64,000 bases of DNA from DASPWW01 sp963841715 (GTDB taxonomy: Bacteria > Actinomycetota > Thermoleophilia > Solirubrobacterales > 70-9): contig CAWJDP010000003.1 of assembly GCA_963841715.1 (NCBI GenBank), forward strand, positions 186,001 through 250,000, read 5' to 3'. A program made the translations under genes and the position numbers. Under the pieces are notes generated by a model. The model worked only from the letters and a program-made list of their open reading frames with translations. It was not told where the DNA came from and did not search any database. Shown piece by piece: positions 15,193-23,548 of this stretch (position 1 is the stretch's first letter; the number at the start of each line of letters is the position of its first letter).

Positions 15193-17004
15193 CTACCGGC
15201 GCGGCTCGCGTCCGGTCAGCGCCCTGTAGAGATCGTTGGCGCGCGTTCCGGTCAGCGCCGCGACGACGCTCGCGGCCGCCCGCGGCCGCGCTCCCGCCTG
15301 GACGAGCCGGCGCAGCGCGTCGACCGCCAGCGACATGTCGGGGTCGCTCGCCGGGCCGGCCGCCGGCCCGATGACGAGCACGACCTCGCCGCGAAGCTCG
15401 TCCCTGAACCGGCGCGCGAGCTCGGCGAGCGTTCCCCGCACCACCTCCTCGTGCAGCTTCGTGAGCTCGCGGCAGAGCGCCGCCGGCCTGTCCGGCGCGA
15501 GCGCGGCCAGGGCCGTCAGCGATTCCGGGAGGCGGCGCGGTGACTCGAACGCGACGACGGTCTCGGGCGAGCCCAGCACCCGCTCGAGCTCGCCCCCGCG
15601 CCGCGGAAGCCAGCCCTCGAAGCGCCACTTGTCTGCAGGCAGTCCCGAGGCGACGAGCGCGGCGGTGACGGCCGAGGGGCCGGGCAGCACCTCGATCTCG
15701 AGGTCGCGGTCGATGCAGGCGCGGATCAGGCGGTAGCCGGGATCGGAGACCCCCGGCATCCCGGCATCGCTGATCAGGGCCACCCTTGACCCGCGCTCGA
15801 TCTGCTGCGCGATCTGCCCCGCGCGCTCAGTCTCGTTGTGCTCGTGGTTCGAGACCAGCCGCGGCGCTCGGATCCCCAGCCGCTCGAACAGGCGCCCGGC
15901 GCGTCGCGTGTCCTCGCAGGCGACGATGTCCGCCGTCTCGAGCGCGTCGCGGACCCGGGGAGAGAGGTCGTCCAGGTTTCCGATCGGGGTGGGGCAAACG
16001 ACGAGCTTGCCGGCACCCCTAGTTGCCCCCCGGGCCGGGGCGGGAACGTCGCCGGTTGCCAGCTGGCAGATCGCGAGTGTCGCCGCGCCGATCATCCCGG
16101 CGTCGGAGCCGAGCTCTGCGAGGGCCACCGGCGTACGGTTCATCGGCGGCAGGGCGCGGGCGCGAAGCTCCTCGCGGGCGGGCTCGAGCAACAGGTCGCC
16201 CGCCGCCGCGACGCCGCCACCGACGACGATCACGTCGGGGTCGAAGGTGTTCGCGAAGCTCGAGAACGCCGTCCCGAGCCGCCGGCCGAGCAGGGCGAGC
16301 ACCTCGCGGGCCGTCTCGTCCCCGTCGAGCGCGGCGCGGGTTGCGAGTTCGCCCGTGATCCGCTCGCCGCGCGCGAGCGCCCGGCCGAGCGCTGAGGCGG
16401 GGGTCCGCTCGGCGGCGTCATGCGCCTCGCGGCTAAGCGCGGTGCCCGAGGCCACCGCCTCGATGCACCCGTGGTTGGGGCAACTCCCCTGGCAGGGCGG
16501 GCCGTCGATCTCGACGACGGTGTGGCCGAGCTCGGCCGCCGCTCCGCTCGAGCCCCGGTAGACCTCCCCACCGAGGATCAACCCGCCTCCGATCCCGGTC
16601 CCAATCGTCAGCATGACGACGTTGTCCGCACCGCGGGCGGCGCCGAAGCGGTGCTCCGCGAGTGCGGCCGTGTTCGCATCATTGTCTATGAACACGGGCA
16701 TCCCGACCCGCTCCTGGATCAGATCCCTGATCGGAAGATCGACGATCGGCAGGTTCACGGCGGTGATCGCGACTCCGCGCTCGGCGTCGATCGTGCACGG
16801 GATCCCGAGGCCGGCGGCGGCGACGTCGGGGCACGCCTCGCGCGCCTCGTTCAGCTCGAGCTCGAGCGTGTCGAGGAGCTGCTCGGTCGTGAGATCGAAC
16901 GACACCTCCTTGCGGCGGTGCCGCACGTCGGCCTCCTCGTCGACCACCCCGATCAACATCTTCGTCCCGCCGAGGTCGGCGCCGATCGTCTCGACGCCGC
17001 TCAA
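15193..17004 (-). CDS. rsmI: ROK-family sugar kinase fused to RsmI, 16S rRNA C1402 2'-O-methyltransferase
   Basis: One uninterrupted frame of about 603 residues. Residues 1-310 are a ROK glucokinase: TIGADLGGTKMLIGVV phosphate loop, FIDNDANTAALAEHRFG with the catalytic Asp, MLTIGTGIGGGLI, and the zinc site CQGSCPNHGCIE. Residues 325-603 are RsmI: GKLVVCPTPIGNLDDLSPRV, DIVACEDTRRAGRL, LISDAGMPGVSDPGY and the C-terminal helical domain. The linker PAPARGATRGAG has no internal start codon. Start TTG 17004 is preferred; ATG 17055 is possible but would extend into the divergent gene's start. RsmI beside metG is normal in actinobacteria; the fusion to ROK is not something I know. Confidence 0.85.
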   Translation of the reverse strand: MSGVETIGADLGGTKMLIGVVDEEADVRHRRKEVSFDLTTEQLLDTLELELNEAREACPDVAAAGLGIPCTIDAERGVAITAVNLPIVDLPIRDLIQERVGMPVFIDNDANTAALAEHRFGAARGADNVVMLTIGTGIGGGLILGGEVYRGSSGAAAELGHTVVEIDGPPCQGSCPNHGCIEAVASGTALSREAHDAAERTPASALGRALARGERITGELATRAALDGDETAREVLALLGRRLGTAFSSFANTFDPDVIVVGGGVAAAGDLLLEPAREELRARALPPMNRTPVALAELGSDAGMIGAATLAICQLATGDVPAPARGATRGAGKLVVCPTPIGNLDDLSPRVRDALETADIVACEDTRRAGRLFERLGIRAPRLVSNHEHNETERAGQIAQQIERGSRVALISDAGMPGVSDPGYRLIRACIDRDLEIEVLPGPSAVTAALVASGLPADKWRFEGWLPRRGGELERVLGSPETVVAFESPRRLPESLTALAALAPDRPAALCRELTKLHEEVVRGTLAELARRFRDELRGEVVLVIGPAAGPASDPDMSLAVDALRRLVQAGARPRAAASVVAALTGTRANDLYRALTGREPRR

Positions 17005-17053
17005 TTGCGAGGGCGGGTGCGGTGCGGGGGCATGCGTCAGTATTACCGACCTC

Positions 17054-18241
17054 ATGGCAGGCGATGGCGACCAGGGGCGGCCCGACCGCCCCGAGTACAA
17101 CGTCTACCGCTCGCGTCCTGGATTCCTCAGCCGCCTGCGCACTCCGAGCCTCGAAGGGCTCCGGGAGCGCACCAGGCGGCCGAAGTCCGGGGGCGGTCCG
17201 CGGTACCGCACGCATAGGACCGGAAGGCGCCCGTGGTGGCACTGGGCCCTGTTCGCGGTCGGCGGCTGGATCCTGATCAGCTTCATCGCCTTCGCGATCT
17301 CCTCGGAGCTGCAGAAGTTCAAGCTCCAGGGCTCGGCCGGTGACCAGCTTGGCGGAAACCCGTTCCTGCTCGCGAGCCCGCAGACGATCCTCGTGCTCGG
17401 CACCGACATCCGCTCGGCCGACTTCGCCTCGGCCGCGGACACGCAGCCGAAGAGGTGCGTCGACGCCGCGAGCCACGGCCAGGCTCCGCCGAGCGGCTGC
17501 CTGCCCTACCGGGCGGACACGATCATGCTGATCCGCGCCGGCGGCGGGACGTTTCGCAAGCTGTCGATCCCCCGCGACACCTACGCCGCGATTCCCGGGG
17601 TCGACAGCGAGAAGATCAACGCCGCGTACGCGAACGGCGGCGCCGCGCTCCAGATCAAGACCGTCGAGCAGTTTCTGGGCATCGACATCGACCACGTGGC
17701 AATCGTCGACTTCGGGGGCTTCCGCGATTTCATCGACGCCGTCGGCGGGGTGACCGTCAACCTCGACGCGCCGGTGTGCTCGGAGATCTCGGGCGGCTCG
17801 GCGAACGGCGGAATCACGCTCAAGCTGCCGAAGGGCGACAACACGCTAGACGGCAACCAGGCGCTGGCGCTGGCGCGAACGCGGGAGAACACGTGCGGGC
17901 CGGCCTCCGACCTCGAGCGCGCCAAGTATCAGCAGCTGATCCTGTCGGGGATCAAGGAGCGGCTGACGAGCCCGCTGCGCCTCCCGTACAACTTCATCAA
18001 GGGACCGATCATCGGCTGGACCGCCCCGCGGACGATGGTCAGCGACATGGGCGCGTTGACGATGCCCCAGCTCGTGCTCGCGTCGGCGATCGGCGGCGAC
18101 AGCGGGCCCGGGATCCTGAAGCCGACCGCTCCGGGGCCTCTCGGGAGCCTGCTTGTCCCGCAGACCGAGTGCCAGCAGGCGGTGCAGAAGTTCCTCGGCC
18201 ACGCCGGGCCGCGGACGCCGCAGTGCTCGCCGGGCGCCTAG
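17054..18241 (+). CDS. LytR-CpsA-Psr (LCP) family cell-envelope ligase
   Basis: LCP proteins attach teichoic-acid or polysaccharide chains from lipid carriers to peptidoglycan. This 395-residue protein has a basic cytoplasmic N-terminus, one membrane helix (WWHWALFAVGGWILISFIAF, about residues 56-77), then the extracellular LCP domain. The domain shows LVLGTDIRS, YRADTIMLIRAG, KLSIPRDTYAAIPG, INAAYANGGAAL, FGGFRDFIDAVGGV and LALARTREN. Several Cys in the extracellular part may form disulfides. The ATG is only about 50 bp from the divergent kinase-RsmI gene; TATTAC just upstream could serve as a -10 for a leaderless message. Confidence 0.93.
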   Translation: MAGDGDQGRPDRPEYNVYRSRPGFLSRLRTPSLEGLRERTRRPKSGGGPRYRTHRTGRRPWWHWALFAVGGWILISFIAFAISSELQKFKLQGSAGDQLGGNPFLLASPQTILVLGTDIRSADFASAADTQPKRCVDAASHGQAPPSGCLPYRADTIMLIRAGGGTFRKLSIPRDTYAAIPGVDSEKINAAYANGGAALQIKTVEQFLGIDIDHVAIVDFGGFRDFIDAVGGVTVNLDAPVCSEISGGSANGGITLKLPKGDNTLDGNQALALARTRENTCGPASDLERAKYQQLILSGIKERLTSPLRLPYNFIKGPIIGWTAPRTMVSDMGALTMPQLVLASAIGGDSGPGILKPTAPGPLGSLLVPQTECQQAVQKFLGHAGPRTPQCSPGA

Positions 18242-18273
18242 TCCCGCGCCCGCCAAAACGAGCGAGCAGGCGA

Positions 18274-18618
18274 CTAGTTGTCCGACTGCGAGCCGGTGGA
18301 AGCGGAGGAGGCCGCGGATGACGCGTCGCCGCCCGAGTCCCCCTTGCCCGAGTCCTTCCCCTGCTTCGAGGAGCCCGAGTCCGCGCTCGCGCCGTCCTTC
18401 GACCCGGAGCCCGAGCCATCCGATCCGCCGCCGCTCTTCTTCGCGCGCGCGTAGTCGGTCGTGTAGAAGCCCGATCCCTTGAAGTGGACCGCGACGGGCT
18501 GGAAGACCCGCTCGACGGGCGCGCCGCACTCCTCGCAGCGCTCGACGGGGTCGTCCGACATGCTCTGGAAGACCTCGAACTCATGCCCGTTGCGGCACCT
18601 GTACGCGTAGATCGGCAT
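18274..18618 (-). CDS. FmdB-type zinc-ribbon protein with a Ser/Gly-rich tail
   Basis: 114 residues. The first 50 form the FmdB/CxxC zinc ribbon (MPIYAYRCRNGHEFEVFQSM, then RCEECGAPVERVFQPV). The rest is a low-complexity Gly/Ser/Asp/Lys tail. ATG 18618 is chosen because the family always starts MPxYxYxC. The function is unknown; family members are often called putative regulators. Convergent with the LCP gene, with a CTAGTC ... GACTAG inverted repeat between the two stops. Confidence 0.85.
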   Translation of the reverse strand: MPIYAYRCRNGHEFEVFQSMSDDPVERCEECGAPVERVFQPVAVHFKGSGFYTTDYARAKKSGGGSDGSGSGSKDGASADSGSSKQGKDSGKGDSGGDASSAASSASTGSQSDN

Positions 18619-18691
18619 CTCGACGCCGATTATCGCAGCCGTCCTGCCGACAACCCGCACCCGGGCGCCCGGAATCGCTTAGCTTCCGAGC

Positions 18692-20455
18692 ATGGCGGGT
18701 AGTCACCAACGCACAGTGGGGAGACATCGATTGCAGGTCCAACATCGTCCGCTCCTGATCGCCTCGTTGTCCGCCGTCGCCGCGGTGTTCCTCGTCATGC
18801 CGGCGGGCGCCGGCGCCCTCGGGCTCCAGAACCTCGCTGCGGCGCCGACGGACACCCAGGCCGGCGCCCACAGCGATTTCAACGTCCACGTCGAGTTCAG
18901 CTCACCCGGCGATCACGTCCAGGACATGACCATCCACCTCCCCGCGGGCCTGGTCGGCAACCCGACGGTCGCGCCCCTGTGCACGCCGGCCGAGCTTCAG
19001 GGTGACAGCTGCCCGGTGGCCAGCCGCGTCGGGGGAGTCTCGAGCGTCGCGACCGCTGATGTCCCCGTCCTCGGCACCGTCCCGCTGACCGTGCCCGGCG
19101 ACCTCTACAACCTCGAGCCCCAGCCGGGGGAGCCGGCTCGGTTCGGAATCATCCTGAGGCCCACCGGCGCCGGGCTACTGATCAACAAGATCGTCCTCCA
19201 ATCCAGCGTCGAGCTTCGCCATAGCGACTTCGGGCTCGACACTGTGATCAACAACATCCCCGATGCCGCAACCGTCGACGTACTCGGCCTGGGCCTTTTC
19301 AACCTCGACGTTCCGATCAGCATCCAATCGATGGATGTGTCTCTCTCGGGCATGGTCAACGGCAAGGGCTTCATGCGCAGCCCGACGTCGTGCAACCTCG
19401 CGACGACCAACTTCGACGCCGACTCGCACGCGTCCCCGGGGACGACGGTAAGCGGATCGGCATCGTTCACGCCGACCGGCTGCGACAAGCTCCCGTTCCA
19501 CCCCGCGCTCGGCGCCCATCTCGGCGCCCCCGGACAGACCGGTCCCGGGACAAAGACCCCGGCGACGACCGTGATCAGCCAGGACGAGAGCGAGGCGGGG
19601 CTGAAGCGCGCCCAGGTCGACATCCCGCCGAAGATCGGGACCGACACCTCGCTGTTCAACACGACCTGCGCGCCCGCCCTGTTCCAGGCCGGGAGCTGCC
19701 CAACCGGGTCGATCATCGGCGACGCCAGCGCGACCTCGCCCCTGCTCATCCAAGCGCTCACGGGACCGGTGGCGCTCGTCGGAACCCCGGGCGGAGGAAT
19801 CCCGCAGGTCGGGCTTGACCTCCGCGGACCGCTGGCGCTGAAGCTGCTCGGATCGGTCAACGGGGCGCCGCCGGGGATCGTCTTCGACGGGCTTCCCGAC
19901 ATCCCGATCTCGACCTTTGCACTCCACTTCAACCCCGGGCTGCTGATCGCGACGACCGACCTCTGCGTCCCGCCCGCTCCCTCTTTCCACTCCGACTTCA
20001 CCGGCCACAACGGCGCCCACACCTCGGGCGACACCGAGGCCGTGATCGACGGATGCGCCAAGAAGGGCGAGCCGACGCTGGCGCTGAAGCTGTCGAAGAA
20101 GCGCTCGACGCACCCGAAGCTGAAGCTGAAGGCGGCGGCAGGGATCAACAAGATCGGCAAGCTCAACCTCAAGATCCCGAAGCCGCTCAAGTTCGCCCGC
20201 GGGAAGAGGTTCAAGCGCGGCGCGCGCGTGATCGGCGACGGCGCGAAGCTTCCGCGCTCCGACGTCAAGCACACGAAGCGCACCCTGACCGTGTCGAGCG
20301 GCAACGGTTCCCAGGCACTCGCGACGCGGGTCGTCAAGGGCGCGCTGCGCCGGACCGGCCGCTATAAGAAGTCGAAGCTGACCTTCCCGGCGAAGATCGC
20401 CGACGCGAGCGGGCACAGCGCCTCGTTCAAGTTCAAGGTCAGGGTCAGGCACTAG
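18692..20455 (+). CDS. Large secreted protein with duplicated beta-rich domains and Lys-rich C-terminus
   Basis: 587 residues with a signal peptide (LLIASLSAVAAVFLVMPAGA). Two halves share a layout. In the first, IHLPAGLVGNPTVAPLCTPA leads to a C...SCPVASRVG motif. In the second, VDIPPKIGTDTSLFNTTCAP leads to GSCPTGSIIGDA. Each is followed by a 'P(L/V).VPGDLYN/G..L' beta region. The final 110 residues are rich in Lys/Arg. The Cys-containing 'C..(A)..G(S/D)SCP' pattern recalls the paralogous secreted proteins at 13462 and 23549 (AACPDSIVG). Family function unknown; probably cell-surface. Confidence 0.75.
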   Translation: MAGSHQRTVGRHRLQVQHRPLLIASLSAVAAVFLVMPAGAGALGLQNLAAAPTDTQAGAHSDFNVHVEFSSPGDHVQDMTIHLPAGLVGNPTVAPLCTPAELQGDSCPVASRVGGVSSVATADVPVLGTVPLTVPGDLYNLEPQPGEPARFGIILRPTGAGLLINKIVLQSSVELRHSDFGLDTVINNIPDAATVDVLGLGLFNLDVPISIQSMDVSLSGMVNGKGFMRSPTSCNLATTNFDADSHASPGTTVSGSASFTPTGCDKLPFHPALGAHLGAPGQTGPGTKTPATTVISQDESEAGLKRAQVDIPPKIGTDTSLFNTTCAPALFQAGSCPTGSIIGDASATSPLLIQALTGPVALVGTPGGGIPQVGLDLRGPLALKLLGSVNGAPPGIVFDGLPDIPISTFALHFNPGLLIATTDLCVPPAPSFHSDFTGHNGAHTSGDTEAVIDGCAKKGEPTLALKLSKKRSTHPKLKLKAAAGINKIGKLNLKIPKPLKFARGKRFKRGARVIGDGAKLPRSDVKHTKRTLTVSSGNGSQALATRVVKGALRRTGRYKKSKLTFPAKIADASGHSASFKFKVRVRH

Positions 20456-20518
20456 CCGCCGGGCCCGTGGCCGCGCCCCGCGGCCGTCGCCGCGGAGCGA
20501 TTGCTTAGGCTCTCTCCG

Positions 20519-21910
20519 ATGGAGGCCGAAAGCCCACCGCAGGCGCAGGACGAGGTCCGGCTCGACGAGATCGTGGCGCTGTGCAAGCGCCGGGGGTTCA
20601 TCTTCCCGTCGTCGGAGATCTACGGCGGCGTCGGCTCGACCTACGACTACGGCCACTACGGGGTGCTGCTGAAGAACAACGTCAAGGACGAGTGGTGGCG
20701 GGCAATGCTGCGCGACCGCGATGACATCGTCGCCCTCGACTCGGCGATCATCCAGAACCCGCGCGTCTGGGAGGCCTCGGGCCACCTCGAGGGGTTCACC
20801 GACCCGATGGTCGACTGCCGCACCTGCGGGCTGCGGTTCCGCGCCGACAAGCTCGAGGATGCGGAGTGCGGGCGCAAGCCCTCGAAGCACCCCGGTGAGG
20901 CCGACGAGTGCGACCTCACCGACGCGCGCCAGTTCAACCTCATGTTCGAGACCCACGTCGGGCCGGTGCTGGACTCCGGGTCGGTCGCCTACCTGCGGCC
21001 GGAGACCGCCCAGGGCATCTTCATCAACTTCAAGAACGTGCTCCAGTTCGCGCGCCGCAAGCCCCCGTTCGGGATCGCCCAGATCGGAAAGTCGTTCCGG
21101 AACGAGATCACTCCCGGCAACTTCATCTTCCGCACGCGCGAGTTCGAGCAGATGGAGATGGAGTTCTTCGTCCCTCCCGAGCAGGCCGGCGAGTGGCACC
21201 GCCGCTGGCTCGACGAGCGGATGCGCTGGTACACCGAGCTCGGCATCCGCTCCGATCACCTTCGGCTTCGCGAGCACGACGCCGACGAGCTCTCCCACTA
21301 CTCGAGCGCGACCTCCGACATCGAGTACGTGTTCCCGATGGGCTGGTCGGAGCTCGAGGGGATCGCGAACCGCGGCGACTTCGACCTTCGCCAGCACGCC
21401 GAGCACTCCGGCGAGAAGCTCGAGTACTTCGACCAGGAGCGCGGCGAGGCGTACGTGCCGCACGTGATCGAGCCCGCCGCAGGCGTCGACCGCGCAATGC
21501 TCGCGTTCATCGTCGACGCCTACGACACCGAGGAGGTCGAGGGACGAAAGCGCACCGTGCTGCGACTGCATCCCCGGCTGGCCCCGGTGAAGGTCGCCGT
21601 GCTGCCGCTGGTCTCGAAGGCGGGGATGCCGGAGCGGGCGCGCGAGATCTTCGAGGAGATCCGCCGCCGGCTTCCGGCCGAGTACGACGAGGGCGGCTCG
21701 ATCGGCAGGCGCTACCGGCGCCAGGACGAGATCGGGACGCCGTGGGGCGTCACCGTCGACGGCCAGACCGCGGAGGACGACACGGTCACCCTCCGCGACC
21801 GCGACACGCTCGACCAGAGCCGGATCGCCATCGCCGAGCTCGCCGGCGAGCTCGCCTCCCGCCTCGACGCCCCCTGGACCAGCCCAAAACTCAGCGAACC
21901 CCGCAGCTAG
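20519..21910 (+). CDS. glyS: Glycyl-tRNA synthetase (dimeric type)
   Basis: Charges tRNA-Gly. 463 residues of the alpha2 class II type, not the alpha/beta heterotetramer. Motifs include EIYGGVGSTYDYGHYGVLLK, FNLMFETHVGPV, YLRPETAQGIFINF, GKSFRNEITPGNFIFRTREF (class II motif 2) and GVDRAMLAFI (motif 3), then the anticodon-binding domain (VKVAVLPLVSK). ATG 20519 is taken as the start; TTG 20501 is also in frame. A zinc-type Cys cluster (CRTCGLRF ... CGRK) is present. The 3' flank holds the first copy of the GAGCGAGC repeat. Confidence 0.97.
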   Translation: MEAESPPQAQDEVRLDEIVALCKRRGFIFPSSEIYGGVGSTYDYGHYGVLLKNNVKDEWWRAMLRDRDDIVALDSAIIQNPRVWEASGHLEGFTDPMVDCRTCGLRFRADKLEDAECGRKPSKHPGEADECDLTDARQFNLMFETHVGPVLDSGSVAYLRPETAQGIFINFKNVLQFARRKPPFGIAQIGKSFRNEITPGNFIFRTREFEQMEMEFFVPPEQAGEWHRRWLDERMRWYTELGIRSDHLRLREHDADELSHYSSATSDIEYVFPMGWSELEGIANRGDFDLRQHAEHSGEKLEYFDQERGEAYVPHVIEPAAGVDRAMLAFIVDAYDTEEVEGRKRTVLRLHPRLAPVKVAVLPLVSKAGMPERAREIFEEIRRRLPAEYDEGGSIGRRYRRQDEIGTPWGVTVDGQTAEDDTVTLRDRDTLDQSRIAIAELAGELASRLDAPWTSPKLSEPRS

Positions 21911-21915
21911 CTGAC

Positions 21916-21999
21916 CGCGCCGCGGCGGACGCGAGAGCGAGCGAGCGCGGCTTCCAATGACCGTTAGCGCGAGCGAGCGGAAGCGGAGTACGCGGCGCG
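21916..21999 (+). repeat. GAGCGAGC structured repeat, copy 1
   Basis: 84 bp bounded by a perfect 9-bp inverted repeat (CGCGCCGCG / CGCGGCGCG). Inside are GAGCGAGCGAGC, a short central segment, GCGAGCGAGC and GCGGAGTACGCGG. It lies between glyS and the R2-like oxidase gene, in sense with both. The central hairpin is weaker in this copy than in copies 2 and 3. Confidence 0.75.
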
Positions 22000-22035
22000 T
22001 TTTATTCGGAGCATTCAGCGAGTGTGATGGTTGTC

Positions 22036-22053
22036 ACTGGCTGGCTGGCCAGT
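22036..22053. promoter_or_regulatory. Inverted repeat ACTGGC-N6-GCCAGT upstream of the R2-like oxidase gene
   Basis: A 6-6-6 inverted repeat about 55 bp before the start codon, followed by a -10-like TAAGCT at 22061-22066. It may be a repressor operator. The short arms and the repetitive TGGC content make this weak. Confidence 0.3.
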
Positions 22054-22107
22054 CCTCGTCTAAGCTCCGCCCGCGGGGAGCCACACCGCTCAGGAGGTTG
22101 CGCGCAG

Positions 22108-23370
22108 ATGACCGAGCTGGCCACCGATTCCGTTTCCTACCAGGACCTCTACCGCCGCTGGGAGGAGGGGAACTGGAAGGCCACCGCGATCGACTTCTCC
22201 GAGGATCGCAACGGCTGGGAGGCGCTGTCGGAGATCCAGCGCCGCAGCGCGCTGTGGACCTACTCGATGTTCTTCTACGGCGAGGACTCGGTCGCCGAAA
22301 ACCTCTCCCCCTACATCGACGCCGCGCCGCGCGAGGAGCAGAAGCACTTCCTCGCCACCCAGCAGGTCGACGAGGCGCGCCACGCGGTCTTCTTCGCGCG
22401 GTTCTTCAACGAGGTGATCGGGGCGGGGGACAGCTATGCGGCCGGCCTCGCGTACACCCAGCCGCAGCTCAACTGGTGCTACCGCAGGGTCTTCGGGCGC
22501 CTCGACCGGATGGCCGACGAGCTCCGCAAGGACCGCTCGCTGCCGAAGTTCGCGCAGGCGATAGCCCTCTACCACATGGTCGTCGAGGCGACGCTCGCAC
22601 AGCCGGGGCAGCACTTCATCGAGGACTTCTTCATCAAGCAAGGAACGATGCCCGGCTTCAGCGAGGGGATGCGGAACGTCTCTCGCGACGAGCAGCGCCA
22701 CATCGGCTTCGGCGTCAAGGTGCTCTCGGAGCTGTTCGCGGAGTCCGACGAATGCAAGCAGGCGGTCGTCGAGCTGCTGCGCGAGGTCCTGCGCTACTCG
22801 ACCGGCGTCTTCGTCCCCCCGAACTGGGACCGGCGCTACACCGAGGAGTACGGGTTCACGCTCGAGGACATCTACAGCTGGGGCTTCCGCTCGATCCAGG
22901 CGAAGTGGCGGGCGACCGGCTACCCGATTGAGGCGATGCCGCCCGACCTGTTCCCGCTTGACTGGTCGCTGACGCCGGAGGAGCGCACCGAGAAGGTCGT
23001 GACGCTGATGGAGGCCGGGATCCTCGGCGCGCCCAACGGCACGCCCGACTCCTCACCGGAGGTCCAGAGGCTGTTCTTCGAGACCGTCGAGCGCTCGGTC
23101 GACCACGGTGCCCTCAACGGGCGCCCGCTGACGATCCAGTGGCGGTTCAGCGACGCCCCGCCGTGGTACCTGCGGATCGACAACGGCTCGACCCGCACCG
23201 AGCAGGGCGAGGCCGGCGACGCCGACCTCACGCTCGAGACGAGCTGGGCCGACTGGATCGCCGTCAGCTCGCAGCGCGCGGACCCGCGCAGGCTGATGCT
23301 CCGCGGCCGAATCCGCCCCCGCGGCTCGCTGCGCCAGCTTTTTCGCTTGCCGAAGATCTTCCCGGGCTAG
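22108..23370 (+). CDS. R2-like (ferritin-like) oxidase fused to an SCP2 sterol-carrier domain
   Basis: 420 residues. Residues 1-300 form a ribonucleotide-reductase-R2-like diiron four-helix bundle, with ligand motifs GEDSVAEN, QQVDEARHAVFF, EATLAQPGQHFIEDF and SRDEQRHIGFG. The divergence from class I R2 and the metabolic setting favour the R2-like ligand-binding oxidase group, whose ligand is a fatty acid. Residues 330-420 are an SCP2-type lipid-binding domain (LTIQWRFSDAPPWYLRIDNG ... ADLTLETSWADWIAVSS ... RLMLRGRIRPRGSLRQLFRL). AGGAGG sits 10 nt before ATG 22108. The fusion implies oxidation of a bound lipid. The mce cluster 1.1 kb away is suggestive but not proof of a link. Confidence 0.8.
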   Translation: MTELATDSVSYQDLYRRWEEGNWKATAIDFSEDRNGWEALSEIQRRSALWTYSMFFYGEDSVAENLSPYIDAAPREEQKHFLATQQVDEARHAVFFARFFNEVIGAGDSYAAGLAYTQPQLNWCYRRVFGRLDRMADELRKDRSLPKFAQAIALYHMVVEATLAQPGQHFIEDFFIKQGTMPGFSEGMRNVSRDEQRHIGFGVKVLSELFAESDECKQAVVELLREVLRYSTGVFVPPNWDRRYTEEYGFTLEDIYSWGFRSIQAKWRATGYPIEAMPPDLFPLDWSLTPEERTEKVVTLMEAGILGAPNGTPDSSPEVQRLFFETVERSVDHGALNGRPLTIQWRFSDAPPWYLRIDNGSTRTEQGEAGDADLTLETSWADWIAVSSQRADPRRLMLRGRIRPRGSLRQLFRLPKIFPG

Positions 23371-23383
23371 GGAGGAGACGGGC

Positions 23384-23466
23384 CCGCCCGCCGCAGGCGC
23401 GGGAGCGAGCGAGCAAGGCTTCCAGTCATGCGACTGCGAGCGAGCGCGAGCAGAGTACGCGGGCGG
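23384..23466 (+). repeat. GAGCGAGC structured repeat, copy 2
   Basis: 83 bp bounded by CCGCCCG / CGGGCGG. The core GGGAGCGAGCGAGCAAGGC is followed by a central hairpin CAGTC-ATGC-GACTG, then GCGAGCGAGC and CAGAGTACGCGG. It sits just after the R2-like oxidase stop and abuts the terminator of the convergent secreted-protein gene. Confidence 0.75.
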
Positions 23467-23474
23467 AAAAATAA

Positions 23475-23507
23475 GAGAGGGCGCCCAAATCCTTTGGGCG
23501 CCCTCTC
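23475..23507 (-). terminator. Intrinsic terminator of the secreted-protein gene at 23549
   Basis: A perfect 15-bp stem (GAGAGGGCGCCCAAA / TTTGGGCGCCCTCTC) with loop TCC, followed on the minus strand by TTATTTTT. A classical rho-independent terminator, 42 bp past the stop codon. Confidence 0.93.
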
Positions 23508-23548
23508 CACAGAGTTCAGGCCGTCCTGGCCCTAGATCAATCGTCTGG

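Noticed and set aside
18241..18283. Fourth copy of the GAGCGAGC structured repeat
   Set aside because: Only a GAGCGAGCAGGC fragment and a CTAGTC/GACTAG stem are present; the second core and terminal arms are missing.
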